Source: an uncultured Oscillospiraceae bacterium
GTDB lineage: Bacteria > Bacillota > Clostridia > Oscillospirales > Oscillospiraceae
Length of the DNA: 64,000 nucleotides
Assembly: GCA_934572465.1 (NCBI GenBank)
Contig: CAKTLG010000004.1
Span: 1 to 64,000 of the forward strand
Reading direction: 5' to 3'
In this document: in pieces, positions 15,861-23,652 of the stretch
Numbering within the stretch: position 1 is the stretch's first letter
Layout: each line of letters begins with the position of its first letter
Position numbers and translations under genes: made by a program
Notes under the pieces: generated by a model
Told to the model about the DNA's origin: nothing
Databases searched by the model: none
What the model saw: only the letters and a program-made list of their open reading frames with translations

Positions 15861-16313
15861 TTATTCTGCGCCGAGTTCGCCGCGCGCAAAGCTGCCGAGG
15901 ATGCCGTTGATGAACTTCACCGTCTCCGGCGTTTCATACTTCTTGGCGATCTCGACCGCCTCGTTGATGGCGACGCTCGTAGGAATGTCGCTGCGGTAGA
16001 GCGACTCGTACATCGCCACGCGCATGATCGCCGAGGCGACGAGCGGGATGCGCTCAAAGCTCCAGCCCCTGGCATATTTGGCGATATAGCCGTCCAGCTC
16101 CGGCGCGTGCGCGGCAACACCTGTAACGATGGTACGGATATACTCCGTCTGGCTCGCGCCCGGCGCCTTTTCGTAGACTTCGTCCTCGTCCTTTAAGGAT
16201 TCAAAATAGTCCTTCGTCAGCCGCTCGTCGAGCAGCGCCTCCGGCGTTTTGTCCGTAAAGCTCAGTTCGTATGCAAGATGCACCGCGATCTCTCGTGCCG
16301 TATTGCGAATCAT
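15861..16313 (-). CDS. nusB: Transcription antitermination factor NusB
   Basis: The 150-residue all-helical NusB fold is recognised from its N terminus (AREIAVHLAYELSF). Its C-terminal block IVASAIMRVAMYESLY-like, then DIPTSVAINEAVEIAKKYETPETVKFINGILG, is the classic signature. NusB binds boxA RNA with NusE in rRNA antitermination. It follows asp23, as in most Clostridia. Confidence 0.95.
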   Translation of the reverse strand: MIRNTAREIAVHLAYELSFTDKTPEALLDERLTKDYFESLKDEDEVYEKAPGASQTEYIRTIVTGVAAHAPELDGYIAKYARGWSFERIPLVASAIMRVAMYESLYRSDIPTSVAINEAVEIAKKYETPETVKFINGILGSFARGELGAE

Positions 16314-16338
16314 TCTCGTCTGTTCCTTTATCTTTCTC

Positions 16339-16704
16339 TTAGTTGAAGCTGATCCCGCCGACGTGGACGTTGACCGCCTGCACGCCGTAGCCCGTCATGC
16401 CGCTGACCGCGGCGGTAACGCTCTGCTGCACCTTGCGCGCCGTCTCAGGGATGGCGTAGCCGTAGCGGATCATGAGGTAAACGTCGACGATGATCTCGCC
16501 GCCGGAAAGCTCGGCGCGCACGCCGCGCAGGGCCTTCTTGCCGGTGAACTGCTCAGTGATCTGCTCGGTCATATTCTGGCACATGGGGCCAACGCCCTCG
16601 ATCTCGCCGATGGCGTCCGCCGCGATAGCGGCGACCACATCCTCTGCGATGTTGATGCTGCCGTTCTCCTCGCTGCGGGTCAGATACTCTCGATTTTCAG
16701 CCAT
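16339..16704 (-). CDS. Asp23/Gls24 family envelope stress protein
   Basis: The 121-residue protein matches the Asp23 (DUF322) family: GSINIAEDVVAAIAADAIGEIEGV near the N terminus, then a beta-rich core VRAELSGGEIIVDVYLMIRYG. It ends with AVNVHVGGISF. Members associate with the membrane and respond to cell-wall stress in staphylococci. In Clostridia this gene between spoIIIAH and nusB is standard. It has its own promoter at 16745-16773. Confidence 0.92.
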   Translation of the reverse strand: MAENREYLTRSEENGSINIAEDVVAAIAADAIGEIEGVGPMCQNMTEQITEQFTGKKALRGVRAELSGGEIIVDVYLMIRYGYAIPETARKVQQSVTAAVSGMTGYGVQAVNVHVGGISFN

Positions 16705-16744
16705 TCAAATAACCTCTCCTTGCCTGAATGCTCATATCAAGAGA

Positions 16745-16773
16745 TATTTTACCATCATCTTCTGAAAAATACA
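16745..16773 (-). promoter_or_regulatory. Promoter of asp23-nusB
   Basis: On the minus strand, TTGTAT (16768-16773) and TAAAAT (16745-16750) lie 17 bases apart, 41 bases before the asp23 ATG. The elements lie just after the spoIIIAH stop. This lets the housekeeping genes be expressed independently of the sporulation operon. Confidence 0.6.
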
Positions 16774-16777
16774 ACAG

Positions 16778-17314
16778 TCAATTTACTTCCATGATCTTGA
16801 TGCACTCCGCGCTGAGCCCCGTCTCCTGCTTGACGATGTCGGTGATGCGCGCGACGTCCTCGGTCTGCAGGCCGTCCGCTCCTGTGGAGACGACGACGCT
16901 CACACCGTCCTCCGACATGAAGACGACGCAGTCGGCGTAGCCCTTGGCCGTGATCATGCTCTCGATCTGCGCCTCGCTGAGCGTGTAGGACGCGAGCGTC
17001 TGGATGCTCTGCGCAGCCTCGCTCACCGTCTCGGCGTCAACGTCCTCGTTCTCGCTCGCCTCCTTCAGCAGCGACAGCGCGCTGTCGCGCGCCTGCTGGC
17101 GCGTCAGGCGCGCCGAGGCGAAGTAATCTGAGCCGCCGGCTTCGGCAGAGACCTCCGCCGCCTCGCCGTCCGACGCGTCCACCTGCTGCGCCTGCCCCAG
17201 AATCTTAGCGGGCTTTTCGACCTTATCGGCGTACTTTCCGTTCAGAAAGATCGCCGCGCAGACGAACACAAGGATCGTCGCCACCACCGCGTTCCGCTTC
17301 CACAACTGTTTCAT
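16778..17314 (-). CDS. spoIIIAH: Stage III sporulation protein AH
   Basis: The 178-residue protein has one N-terminal membrane anchor (NAVVATILVFVCAAIFLNG). Residues ~95-178 form an extracytoplasmic domain with SAEAAQSIQ-like and KGYADCVVFMSEDGVSVVV motifs, ending near LSAECIKIMEVN. SpoIIIAH in the mother-cell membrane pairs with forespore SpoIIQ to form the feeding-tube channel. The ATG at 17314 follows GGAGGGAAG and places the anchor at the N terminus. It is the last gene of the spoIIIA operon. Confidence 0.93.
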   Translation of the reverse strand: MKQLWKRNAVVATILVFVCAAIFLNGKYADKVEKPAKILGQAQQVDASDGEAAEVSAEAGGSDYFASARLTRQQARDSALSLLKEASENEDVDAETVSEAAQSIQTLASYTLSEAQIESMITAKGYADCVVFMSEDGVSVVVSTGADGLQTEDVARITDIVKQETGLSAECIKIMEVN

Positions 17315-17358
17315 ACCTGCTTCCTCCCTGCTCCTTTTGCAATAAAAAATATGGATGT

Positions 17359-17895
17359 TCATGGCTTTCCCTGAACGACCGTGATCCTGTCGGACGAAAG
17401 GCCCGTCAGAGCGCCGACGGCCTGTGTGATACGAAGGCGCACCTCTGCGCTGCCGCCGCCCTCGCACACGACGAGCGCGCCGATAAAGCGCGGGTAAACG
17501 CTCTGCGTGACGACGATCTCCGCGCTGCCGCCGCTGCCGAGCACAACGGTCTCCGTCTTCCTCGTCCGTTCGGCGCTCTCCGCGCCGCTCTGCCTGATGG
17601 AATCGGCCTCATCCTGCGCCAGCACATACTCCCCGCCGCCGTCGACCGTGAGCATCAGCGAAAGTCTGCCCACGCCGTCGAGCGAGGAGAGGATGCGCTC
17701 CATCTCGTCTTGCAGCGCGAGGCGGTCAAAGCTCTCCGCCGCCGTCGGCGCCGAGCGCGGCGCGCTCTTTTCCCCGCCGGAGGGCAGCAGCAGCAAAAGC
17801 GCCCCCAGCGCCGCCATCAGGGCTGCATACCGGTATTTCTTCAGCCGCCCAAGCCCCTTCAGGGCATCGAGCCGCTTTCCTCCGTTTCGATCCAT
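17359..17895 (-). CDS. spoIIIAG: Stage III sporulation protein AG
   Basis: The 178-residue protein has a single anchor (YRYAALMAALGALLLLLPSGG). Its ring-forming domain includes GVGRLSLMLTVDGGGEYVLAQD and a C-terminal block (VYPRFIGALVVCEGGGSAEVR, then ITQAVGALTGL). SpoIIIAG forms a large ring in the mother-cell-to-forespore channel. Its start overlaps the end of spoIIIAF by 37 bases. Confidence 0.92.
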   Translation of the reverse strand: MDRNGGKRLDALKGLGRLKKYRYAALMAALGALLLLLPSGGEKSAPRSAPTAAESFDRLALQDEMERILSSLDGVGRLSLMLTVDGGGEYVLAQDEADSIRQSGAESAERTRKTETVVLGSGGSAEIVVTQSVYPRFIGALVVCEGGGSAEVRLRITQAVGALTGLSSDRITVVQGKP

Positions 17896-18347
17896 GTCTG
17901 CCTCTCCTCCGCGATCCCGAGCTCACGCGCGATGTACGCGCTGAGCGCGGCGTTCTTCCTGCCGTACAGCGTTACCGACGCGGGCAGCGGCACGCCGCCG
18001 CTTTCCTCCGTCGCCACCTCGGCGCGCAAGCTCGCGCCGAACTCGTCTGCTTTGTCCTCAATATATGCAGCCGTCCGCTCCGCTATGACGGAAGCCAGCG
18101 CAGCGTTCCGCTGCGCGGACAGCTCGCGCTCCAGCCGCGCGGCAGCCGCGCGTCCGGCGGGAAGATCGTACCCGAGCGCGGAAAGATCGAGCTGGGCAAG
18201 CGGACGCAGCAGCGCCAGCAGCAGCACCACCCCGCCGGTAAAGCGCACGATGCGGCGCATCGTGCCGCCGTCGGTCAAAAGCTCGGCAATGCTCACGAGC
18301 ACCGCGCAGGCGACCACGCCGAGCAGCCACGTGCGAAGAAGGGTCAT
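17859..18347 (-). CDS. spoIIIAF: Stage III sporulation protein AF
   Basis: The 162-residue protein has two N-terminal membrane segments (TWLLGVVACAVLVSIAELL and FTGGVVLLLALLRPL). They flank the conserved GGTMRRIVRF turn typical of SpoIIIAF, and a soluble domain follows. The ATG at 18347 overlaps the spoIIIAE stop (ATGA). The frame stays open far upstream, but only this start yields the family N terminus. Confidence 0.92.
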   Translation of the reverse strand: MTLLRTWLLGVVACAVLVSIAELLTDGGTMRRIVRFTGGVVLLLALLRPLAQLDLSALGYDLPAGRAAAARLERELSAQRNAALASVIAERTAAYIEDKADEFGASLRAEVATEESGGVPLPASVTLYGRKNAALSAYIARELGIAEERQTWIETEESGSMP

Positions 18348-19411
18348 ACCGTCACCACCATCAAAAGAGCGATCAGGAGCGAGGCGAGCAGCAGGAACGC
18401 GCCGCCCGCCGTCATAGCCAGCACAAGGGAAAACGCGTCGGAGAGCTGCTCCAGAAAGCCGCGCAGCGTATCCGTCCCCACAAGGCCGCAGAAAAACGCC
18501 GCCGCGCGGTATAAAAGATACTGCACGCCGAGACGCACGAGCGGCGCAAGGCATATGGCCAGCACGCCGAGCACCCCGAGCGCGCCGAGCGTCCCGCGCA
18601 GCGTATCCGCACCGGCAAGCATGGTCTCCGCCGCGTCGGAGAGGATACCGCCGACGATCGGCACCACACCGGAGACGATCGTCTTTCCAGCGCGCACAGC
18701 CACGCGGTCTGCGGAGCCGGTCAGCAGGTTCGTGATCGAAAGGAAGCCCGTGTAGACGATCAAAAGCGCGCTCAAGCCCCAGGAGAGGAGCTTTTTCACG
18801 CCGCCCGCCAGAAGGGACAATCTGCTTTGCGGCAGGAGCGCGCCGGCGGCGGCTACGCCGATCATGCAATAGAGCGCGGGGACGAAAACGCCGCGCAGGA
18901 GCGAGAGGAACGCATCGCTCATCACGAGCGCGCCCACCTGCCAGACGCTTGCCGTGCCCACATAGCCGCCGCCCGCCATGGCGGCGGCTATCGTCGGCAG
19001 CAGGAGCTTGGCCATGGCGGAAAGCTCGTCCACGGTGGAAACGCCAAGGCCGATGAGCGTGTGCAGATCTCCCGCGGTGAGCGCCGCCGCACCCAGCACG
19101 CCGACATAGCCCGCGCAGCGCGCGGACAGCTCGCCCGCCTCCGCCGCCGTTCCCTCGATCACCCCGCACACGAGCGCGAGCAGCATCAGCGCCACCGCCG
19201 CGCGCGTGGATGCGGCGAGCGCGCTGCGCAGCGCGCCGCAAAGTCCGTCCCAGAGGTACTGCGCCCCGCGTGAAAGCAGATCGTCTCCCTCCCGCGCGCC
19301 GTCGAGCAGCTCCTGCGGCAGCGCGCCGTCAAGCTCCTGCGGCAGCTCCACGGCCTGGGCGCAGACTGTAAGCGCGCACAGCGCCAGCAGTAGGCAGAGC
19401 AGCCGCTTCAT
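18344..19411 (-). CDS. spoIIIAE: Stage III sporulation protein AE
   Basis: The 355-residue polytopic protein begins with a signal peptide (RLLCLLLALCALTVCAQA). Many hydrophobic segments follow, with family motifs GLGVSTVDELSAMAKLLLP, SVWQVGALVMSDAF and TIVSGVVPIVGGILSDA. SpoIIIAE is the permease-like component of the SpoIIIA-SpoIIQ complex. The ATG at 19411 overlaps the end of spoIIIAD by 4 bases. It is slightly short for the family, which is often near 400 residues. Confidence 0.92.
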   Translation of the reverse strand: MKRLLCLLLALCALTVCAQAVELPQELDGALPQELLDGAREGDDLLSRGAQYLWDGLCGALRSALAASTRAAVALMLLALVCGVIEGTAAEAGELSARCAGYVGVLGAAALTAGDLHTLIGLGVSTVDELSAMAKLLLPTIAAAMAGGGYVGTASVWQVGALVMSDAFLSLLRGVFVPALYCMIGVAAAGALLPQSRLSLLAGGVKKLLSWGLSALLIVYTGFLSITNLLTGSADRVAVRAGKTIVSGVVPIVGGILSDAAETMLAGADTLRGTLGALGVLGVLAICLAPLVRLGVQYLLYRAAAFFCGLVGTDTLRGFLEQLSDAFSLVLAMTAGGAFLLLASLLIALLMVVTV

Positions 19412-19794
19412 AAAAAGCCCTCCACCAGCGTGAGCAGCGCTTCGATCAGCGGCAGCGCGCACACGAGCGCGCACAGCGCCCCCGCCGTGTTCATCAGCGC
19501 GGAAAGGGCGCTCTGCCCCGCGTCGGCGCACAGCGCGCAGGAAAAGCGCGCCACGAGCGCAATGGCCATCACCTTGAGCAGCGGCGCGAAGAGCGCCGCC
19601 GGCAGTCCCGTGAGCGAGAGCGTGCGCAGACAGAGCGCTGCAAGATCCGAAAGCGCCGGCAGCAGCAGCGCGCAGCCGACGACCACCGCCGCGAGCAGCA
19701 GCACGAGCGCGAGCGCCTCGTCGCTGCGGCGCAGCAGCGACGCCACCGCCGCCGTACACAGGCACAGCGCAGCCAGCTTCATCAAAAGCTCCAT
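19408..19794 (-). CDS. spoIIIAD: Stage III sporulation protein AD
   Basis: This 128-residue membrane protein has four hydrophobic segments. It carries the SpoIIIAC/AD family core (LLMKLAALCLCTAAVASLLR, then LPAALFAPLLKVMAIALVA). It is homologous to SpoIIIAC, as expected for the pair. It begins two bases after the spoIIIAC stop and overlaps spoIIIAE. Confidence 0.92.
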   Translation of the reverse strand: MELLMKLAALCLCTAAVASLLRRSDEALALVLLLAAVVVGCALLLPALSDLAALCLRTLSLTGLPAALFAPLLKVMAIALVARFSCALCADAGQSALSALMNTAGALCALVCALPLIEALLTLVEGFL

Positions 19795-19796
19795 GC

Positions 19797-19991
19797 CTAA
19801 AACCCAAACAGGCTCTTGATGAGGTCGAACAGCGAGCTGATCTCGCGCACGAGCAGCATCATCGTGGTGATGAGACCGGCAAGGCTCACGAGCATTGCCT
19901 GATCCGGCCGGTCTGAGCGCACGAGCAGCTGATTGAGCACCGCCACGACGATGCCCACCGCCGCGATCTTGAACACGAGGTCGATATCCAT
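19797..19991 (-). CDS. spoIIIAC: Stage III sporulation protein AC
   Basis: The 64-residue two-helix membrane protein begins MDIDLVFKIAAVGIVVAVLNQLL and ends with SSLFDLIKSLFGF. Both ends are close to the SpoIIIAC consensus. Its length is normal for the family. It sits between spoIIIAB and spoIIIAD. Confidence 0.93.
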   Translation of the reverse strand: MDIDLVFKIAAVGIVVAVLNQLLVRSDRPDQAMLVSLAGLITTMMLLVREISSLFDLIKSLFGF

Positions 19992-20034
19992 ATGCTTCTT
20001 CCTTATGTAAAGTTATTTTCCATTACATCAATTG

Positions 20035-20526
20035 CTATAGAAGGACGATCACCAGCAGCATTCCGCCGCCAAGGCACAGTGCGGCCGTGACGCGGCTGCG
20101 CTGCGGCGCGGCTGCGGCCAGCGCCCCTTCCATTTCCGCAAGCGTCCGTGCCGTCTGCGCGAGCGCCGTGCAGACTGTCTCCTCTCCGCTGTCGAGCATC
20201 TCGCCCAGCGCCGCGGCCGCTTCGCGTTCCCGTTCCCCGAGCGGCAGCGCGGCGGCAGAGCGCCGCCATGCCGCCGGCAGCGTTTCACCGCGCGCAAGGC
20301 CCTCCAGCACCGCATCGAAAAAACGCCGCGCCGCTCCCTCGCACGAGAGCGTCCGCAGAAGCGCTGGCAGCGGCGTGAGCGTCAGACGCACGGCATGCTC
20401 CAGCGCAAGGAACGCGTCCGACAGCGCGCGGAGCGTCCGCTGCCGCTCCCGCCCGCGCGCGACCAGCTCGCCTTGTATCAGGAGCGACGCGCCGATCAGC
20501 AGCGCCGCGCCCGTCAGACGCAGCAT
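20035..20526 (-). CDS. spoIIIAB: Stage III sporulation protein AB
   Basis: The 163-residue protein has N- and C-terminal hydrophobic segments (LTGAALLIGASLLIQG and ALCLGGGMLLVIVLL). Between them lies an amphipathic helical core related to GspF/PilC pilus-assembly platforms. It starts inside the last codons of spoIIIAA (13-base overlap). The segment near residues 75-110 is Ala/Arg rich, as elsewhere in this GC-rich operon. Confidence 0.9.
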   Translation of the reverse strand: MLRLTGAALLIGASLLIQGELVARGRERQRTLRALSDAFLALEHAVRLTLTPLPALLRTLSCEGAARRFFDAVLEGLARGETLPAAWRRSAAALPLGEREREAAAALGEMLDSGEETVCTALAQTARTLAEMEGALAAAAPQRSRVTAALCLGGGMLLVIVLL

Positions 20527-21452
20527 GGCAGCTCGCCCGTCTCATACCGCCGCACGCCGCCCTCCGTCCGGATGACGATGCAGCGGCGGAACACGTCCGC
20601 TGCAAGCAGCTCGCGCCAGAGCGGCTTGCGCGTCAGCTCGTCCACGTCCCGCGCGTGGATGCTCGCCAGCAGCCCTACGCCGCAGTTGGCGGCAAGGCAC
20701 ATCGCGCGGATATCCTCCTGCGCCGTGATCTCGTCCGCCGCAATGACCTGCGGGTTCATGCCGCGCAGCAGCATCGGGATCGCCGCCGCCTTCGGGCACA
20801 GCGAGAGCACGTCGGTATGGTTTCCCAGCTCCATCTGCGCCCGCCCCTGCCAGCACACAGCCAACTCGCACCGCTCGTCGATCACGGCGACGCGCAGGGC
20901 GCGGTGCTCGCTGTCGCCAAGCGACAAAAGCCGGATAAGATCGCGCAGCAGCGTCGTCTTTCCCCCGCCGGGCGGCGAGAGGACGAGCGTGCTCTGAAAG
21001 CGGCCGTCCCCGTCAAAAAGCTGCGGCGCGAGATCGCGCCCCAGACCGACCTGCTCGCAGACAATGCGCAGCGCCAGCGATGAGATATCCTTGATCCCGC
21101 TCACCTCGCCGCCGCGCACGACGGCGCTGCCGCACACGCCGAGCCGAAATCCGCCCCGCAGCGGCAAAAATCCCTGCCGCAGCGTTTCGGCGCAGGCGTA
21201 GCGGGAGTATTCCGTCACCACGCCGAGCATCTGCTCCAGATCCTCCGCCGACACGAGCGCGGGGCGTCCCTCCGGCGCGGCGTTCAGCTCGCCGTCCGGC
21301 GTGAGCACCGTCAGCGGGCGCATCACGCGCAGACGGAATTCCTCGGTGCGCTCCTTCTGCTTGTCCGGCAGAGCGAGCGCAAGGCGCTTCAAATGATGCG
21401 GCAGAAACGCGCACGCCTGCTCGTAGCGGTAGATCCGGCTGAGCTGTTCCAT
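20514..21452 (-). CDS. spoIIIAA: Stage III sporulation protein AA (ATPase)
   Basis: The 312-residue protein is a secretion-type ATPase with Walker A SPPGGGKTTLLRDLIR near residue 150. It also has the CGVGLLASIHARDVDELTRKP block near residue 245 that marks the SpoIIIAA branch of the GspE/PilB-like family. It powers the SpoIIIA channel in the mother cell. The ATG at 21452 is the first that gives the family N terminus (EQLSRIYRYEQACAFLP). It is the first gene of the spoIIIA operon, downstream of a terminator and a candidate sigma-E promoter. Confidence 0.94.
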   Translation of the reverse strand: MEQLSRIYRYEQACAFLPHHLKRLALALPDKQKERTEEFRLRVMRPLTVLTPDGELNAAPEGRPALVSAEDLEQMLGVVTEYSRYACAETLRQGFLPLRGGFRLGVCGSAVVRGGEVSGIKDISSLALRIVCEQVGLGRDLAPQLFDGDGRFQSTLVLSPPGGGKTTLLRDLIRLLSLGDSEHRALRVAVIDERCELAVCWQGRAQMELGNHTDVLSLCPKAAAIPMLLRGMNPQVIAADEITAQEDIRAMCLAANCGVGLLASIHARDVDELTRKPLWRELLAADVFRRCIVIRTEGGVRRYETGELPCCV

Positions 21453-21484
21453 GCTCCGGCACTTCCCTTCTTCGGTGATACTCC

Positions 21485-21515
21485 ACTCTATGAGCGCGCG
21501 GACACGCTTATGCAC
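21485..21515 (-). promoter_or_regulatory. Candidate sigma-E promoter of the spoIIIA operon
   Basis: On the minus strand, CATAGAGT (21485-21492) resembles the sigma-E -10 (CATACAMT). GTGCATAA (21508-21515) partly matches the -35, with a 15-base spacer. It lies 33 bases before the spoIIIAA ATG. The spoIIIA operon is a known sigma-E target in Bacillus; the -35 match is weak. Confidence 0.4.
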
Positions 21516-21540
21516 GGTCTGTCCCGTCGGAGAGCAAAAG

Positions 21541-21566
21541 AAAAAACGGGGAGATCCCCGTTTTTT
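21541..21566 (-). terminator. Terminator between the Cys-rich gene and spoIIIAA
   Basis: AAAAAACGGGGA-TCCCCGTTTTTT-type stem (AAAAAACGGGG / CCCCGTTTTTT, loop AGAT) directly follows the stop codon at 21568. It separates this gene from the spoIIIA operon. Confidence 0.85.
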
Positions 21567-21567
21567 C

Positions 21568-22413
21568 TCAGCCGCCGCAGCCGCAGCCGCAGCCGCTCGC
21601 GCCGTTCGGCAGCGTGTTCGGCGGGAAGAAATCGTCCAGCGGGAACTCCACCGCGTCGAAAACCTTGCACGGGTCCTCGCTGCCGCAGTCGCCGCCGGCG
21701 AGCGTGCACTCGTTCGTCGGGATGCAGTAGTCATAGACCGGAATAAGGAGCTGCGTGTCGCGCTCTAAGCGGACGGTGGAGAACTGCCCCAGCGAGATGC
21801 ACACGCGGCGGATGGCTGCCTCGTCAAAGAGGATCGGCTCGTCGAACGCCTCGAGAATGCCGGTCGGCACGCCCGTGAGCACGCCGCGGTCGCAGCCGCA
21901 GCGGCAGTTGCAGTTATCGGCAAAGTGCGCGCACAGCAGCATCGGATCGGTGACAGAGACCACCGCCGTGGGAAGATTCGCCGTCAGATCGAGCGGGACG
22001 TCGGCCATGTTCTCCGCAGGCTCGGACGAGTAGATCTTCGCGCCGCTCTCGCTGCCGAACAGCACCACGCGCTTGTCGAAGGTCGCAAGGCCCTCGATCT
22101 CGGTGTAGCGGGCGCTGCCGTTCATCGCCTGCAGGATGATGCGGTAGAAAAAGCGCATATCGACGGTATAGTAGCCGCGGTTGAAGTTCACCGGCTCCAC
22201 GTCGACGAAGGTGTAGAGCAGCTCGGCGCTGCCGCCGCGGATGCCCTGCGCGCCGCTCAGGATGCTCTGGGCACTCGCCGTGGGGTAAAAGCGCAGATCC
22301 TCGATGCAGTCCTTGTCTCTGCACGAGGAGTATATCTTCTTCGTATGGATACAGACCGCCTCACGCACGCTGTTCGCGCCGCACACGGGGCCTGCCACAA
22401 CTTTCTCAGCCAT
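21568..22413 (-). CDS. Cys-rich conserved protein of unknown function, possible spore component
   Basis: I do not recognise a named family. The 281-residue protein has no signal peptide or membrane segment. Its cysteines are grouped in an early CIHTKKIYSSCRDKDC motif (residues ~21-36), a central CNCRCGC cluster (residues ~168-174), and the C-terminal GASGCGCGCGG tail. The middle is beta-rich (LLYTFVDVEPVNFNRGYYTV). Position just upstream of spoIIIA, Cys and Gly content and a CATAGACT element at 22481-22488 resembling a mother-cell -10 suggest a spore-coat-like role. This is inference. It has a hairpin in its 5' leader and its own terminator. Confidence 0.75.
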   Translation of the reverse strand: MAEKVVAGPVCGANSVREAVCIHTKKIYSSCRDKDCIEDLRFYPTASAQSILSGAQGIRGGSAELLYTFVDVEPVNFNRGYYTVDMRFFYRIILQAMNGSARYTEIEGLATFDKRVVLFGSESGAKIYSSEPAENMADVPLDLTANLPTAVVSVTDPMLLCAHFADNCNCRCGCDRGVLTGVPTGILEAFDEPILFDEAAIRRVCISLGQFSTVRLERDTQLLIPVYDYCIPTNECTLAGGDCGSEDPCKVFDAVEFPLDDFFPPNTLPNGASGCGCGCGG

Positions 22414-22443
22414 ATCGCAAGAATACCTCCTGATCTAAGTACT

Positions 22444-22477
22444 GTGAAAGGCCGGCGGCCGCGCCGGTCTCTTTCAC
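22444..22477 (-). promoter_or_regulatory. Long hairpin in the leader of the Cys-rich gene
   Basis: GTGAAAG pairs with CTTTCAC around an inner GC-rich stem (GCCGGC with GCCGGT). It lies 30 bases before the ATG. There is no T tract, so it is not a terminator in this direction. It could protect the mRNA or control translation. Confidence 0.4.
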
Positions 22478-22537
22478 CCCAGTCTATGCGTCCGGCGCAA
22501 ATGGGTGCGGCAGGCTGCGGCGCAGATGAAAAAAACC

Positions 22538-22566
22538 TATACAAATTATTCATAATGCGCTATAAT
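22538..22566 (+). promoter_or_regulatory. Promoter of the DUF4364 gene
   Basis: TATACA (22538-22543) and a perfect TATAAT (22561-22566) are 17 bases apart, 31 bases before the ATG. An AAGGAGGTG ribosome-binding site follows. Confidence 0.75.
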
Positions 22567-22597
22567 AGGTCTGATCGATCATCCAAGGAGGTGCGCT

Positions 22598-23140
22598 ATG
22601 GGGCGCGTTGGTTTCATTCAGGATAAGCTGGAGATCAAATTTCTGATCCTATACGTCGCGGCGCGGCTCATCGAGCCGGTGCCGTTCGAGGCGATGCAGG
22701 AGCTGACGATGTGCGACGAGGGCATCGACTTTTTCGATTTTTCCGAGTGTCTCGGCAGCCTTGTCGAGTCGGAGCACCTGACGCTCTCCGACAAGGGGCT
22801 GTACGCCGTCACGGAAAAGGGGCTGCGCAACGGCGCGATCTGCGAATCGAGCCTGCCCTACTCCGTGCGTCTGCGCGCCGACAAGAACATCACGATCTTC
22901 AACCAGAAGCTCAAGCGCCGCGCGCAGATCAAGTCGGACATCCAGCCCCGCCGCAACGGGACGTACACCGTCACGCTCGCGTTCAACGACGATGACGACC
23001 AGCCCCTGCTCAAAATGGAGCTGATGGTGCCGAAGGAGGTCATGGCGGAGGATCTGGCCGGGCGCTTCCAGCAAAATCCCGAGCAGCTCTACACCGGCGT
23101 TCTGAATACGCTCTTTGCAGAGCCCTGCGAGGGGAAATAA
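22598..23140 (+). CDS. DUF4364 family protein
   Basis: The 180-residue protein matches DUF4364. It has an N-terminal winged-helix-like segment (DKLEIKFLILYVAARL, then LTMCDEGIDFFDFSECLGSL and LVESEHLTLSDKGLYAVTEKG). Residues ~100-165 form a beta-rich C-terminal domain. The family is widespread in Clostridia and is probably a DNA-binding regulator, but no function is established. It is a stand-alone gene with a good promoter and a bidirectional terminator. Confidence 0.85.
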   Translation: MGRVGFIQDKLEIKFLILYVAARLIEPVPFEAMQELTMCDEGIDFFDFSECLGSLVESEHLTLSDKGLYAVTEKGLRNGAICESSLPYSVRLRADKNITIFNQKLKRRAQIKSDIQPRRNGTYTVTLAFNDDDDQPLLKMELMVPKEVMAEDLAGRFQQNPEQLYTGVLNTLFAEPCEGK

Positions 23141-23157
23141 CGTACATATCCATATAG

Positions 23158-23190
23158 AAAAAGAGACAGGCTGAGCCTGTCTCTTTTTCT
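23158..23190. terminator. Bidirectional terminator between DUF4364 and the HTH gene
   Basis: AAAAAGAGACAGGCT and AGCCTGTCTCTTTTT form a long perfect stem with A and T tracts on both sides. It serves both convergent genes; the stop codon of the HTH gene abuts it. Confidence 0.88.
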
Positions 23191-23546
23191 TAGTCTTCGC
23201 TGTTCTCCTCCTGCGTTTTATGCAGCAGCTCCTCGACCGGAACGCCGTAGAGCTTTGCGAGCGCGCAGAGGTTTGACGTGCTGGGATCGGACGTGCCGTT
23301 CTCCCATTTGCTGACCGCCTGACGGCTGACGCCGAGCGTTTCGGCGACGAACTCCTGCGTCATCCGCTTTTCCGTCCGGTGCGCCCTGAGCGTCTCGCCG
23401 AGCGAGCGGCAGACGGCTTTCTTCTCCTCGCGCACGTCTTTTGACCTGATGTACTTCCGCAGCGCCCTGACGAGCAGCACGAAGAGGTAGATGAGCGCGC
23501 CGTAAATGACGAGCGCGATCGGTAAAAGAATGAGACTGAATTGCAT
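23190..23546 (-). CDS. Membrane-anchored XRE-family HTH protein
   Basis: The 118-residue protein starts with one strong transmembrane segment (ILLPIALVIYGALIYLFVLLV). A basic linker follows, then an XRE helix-turn-helix at residues ~50-105 (LGETLRAHRTEKRMTQEFVA, then LGVSRQAVSKWENGTSDPS). The ATG at 23546 is chosen for its AAGGAG site eight bases upstream. The order, membrane first and HTH second, is unusual. It suggests a regulator tethered to the membrane with its DNA-binding domain in the cytoplasm. The target is unknown. Confidence 0.8.
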   Translation of the reverse strand: MQFSLILLPIALVIYGALIYLFVLLVRALRKYIRSKDVREEKKAVCRSLGETLRAHRTEKRMTQEFVAETLGVSRQAVSKWENGTSDPSTSNLCALAKLYGVPVEELLHKTQEENSED

Positions 23547-23652
23547 GGTTTTTTCTCCTTTTCGCTTGATGCGCTCAGCATAGCGAAAAGCGGCGGTTGC
23601 CGCCACCAACTATCGCGCAACTTCGCGTTGCGCGGGGGCAAAGACGGAGCAT

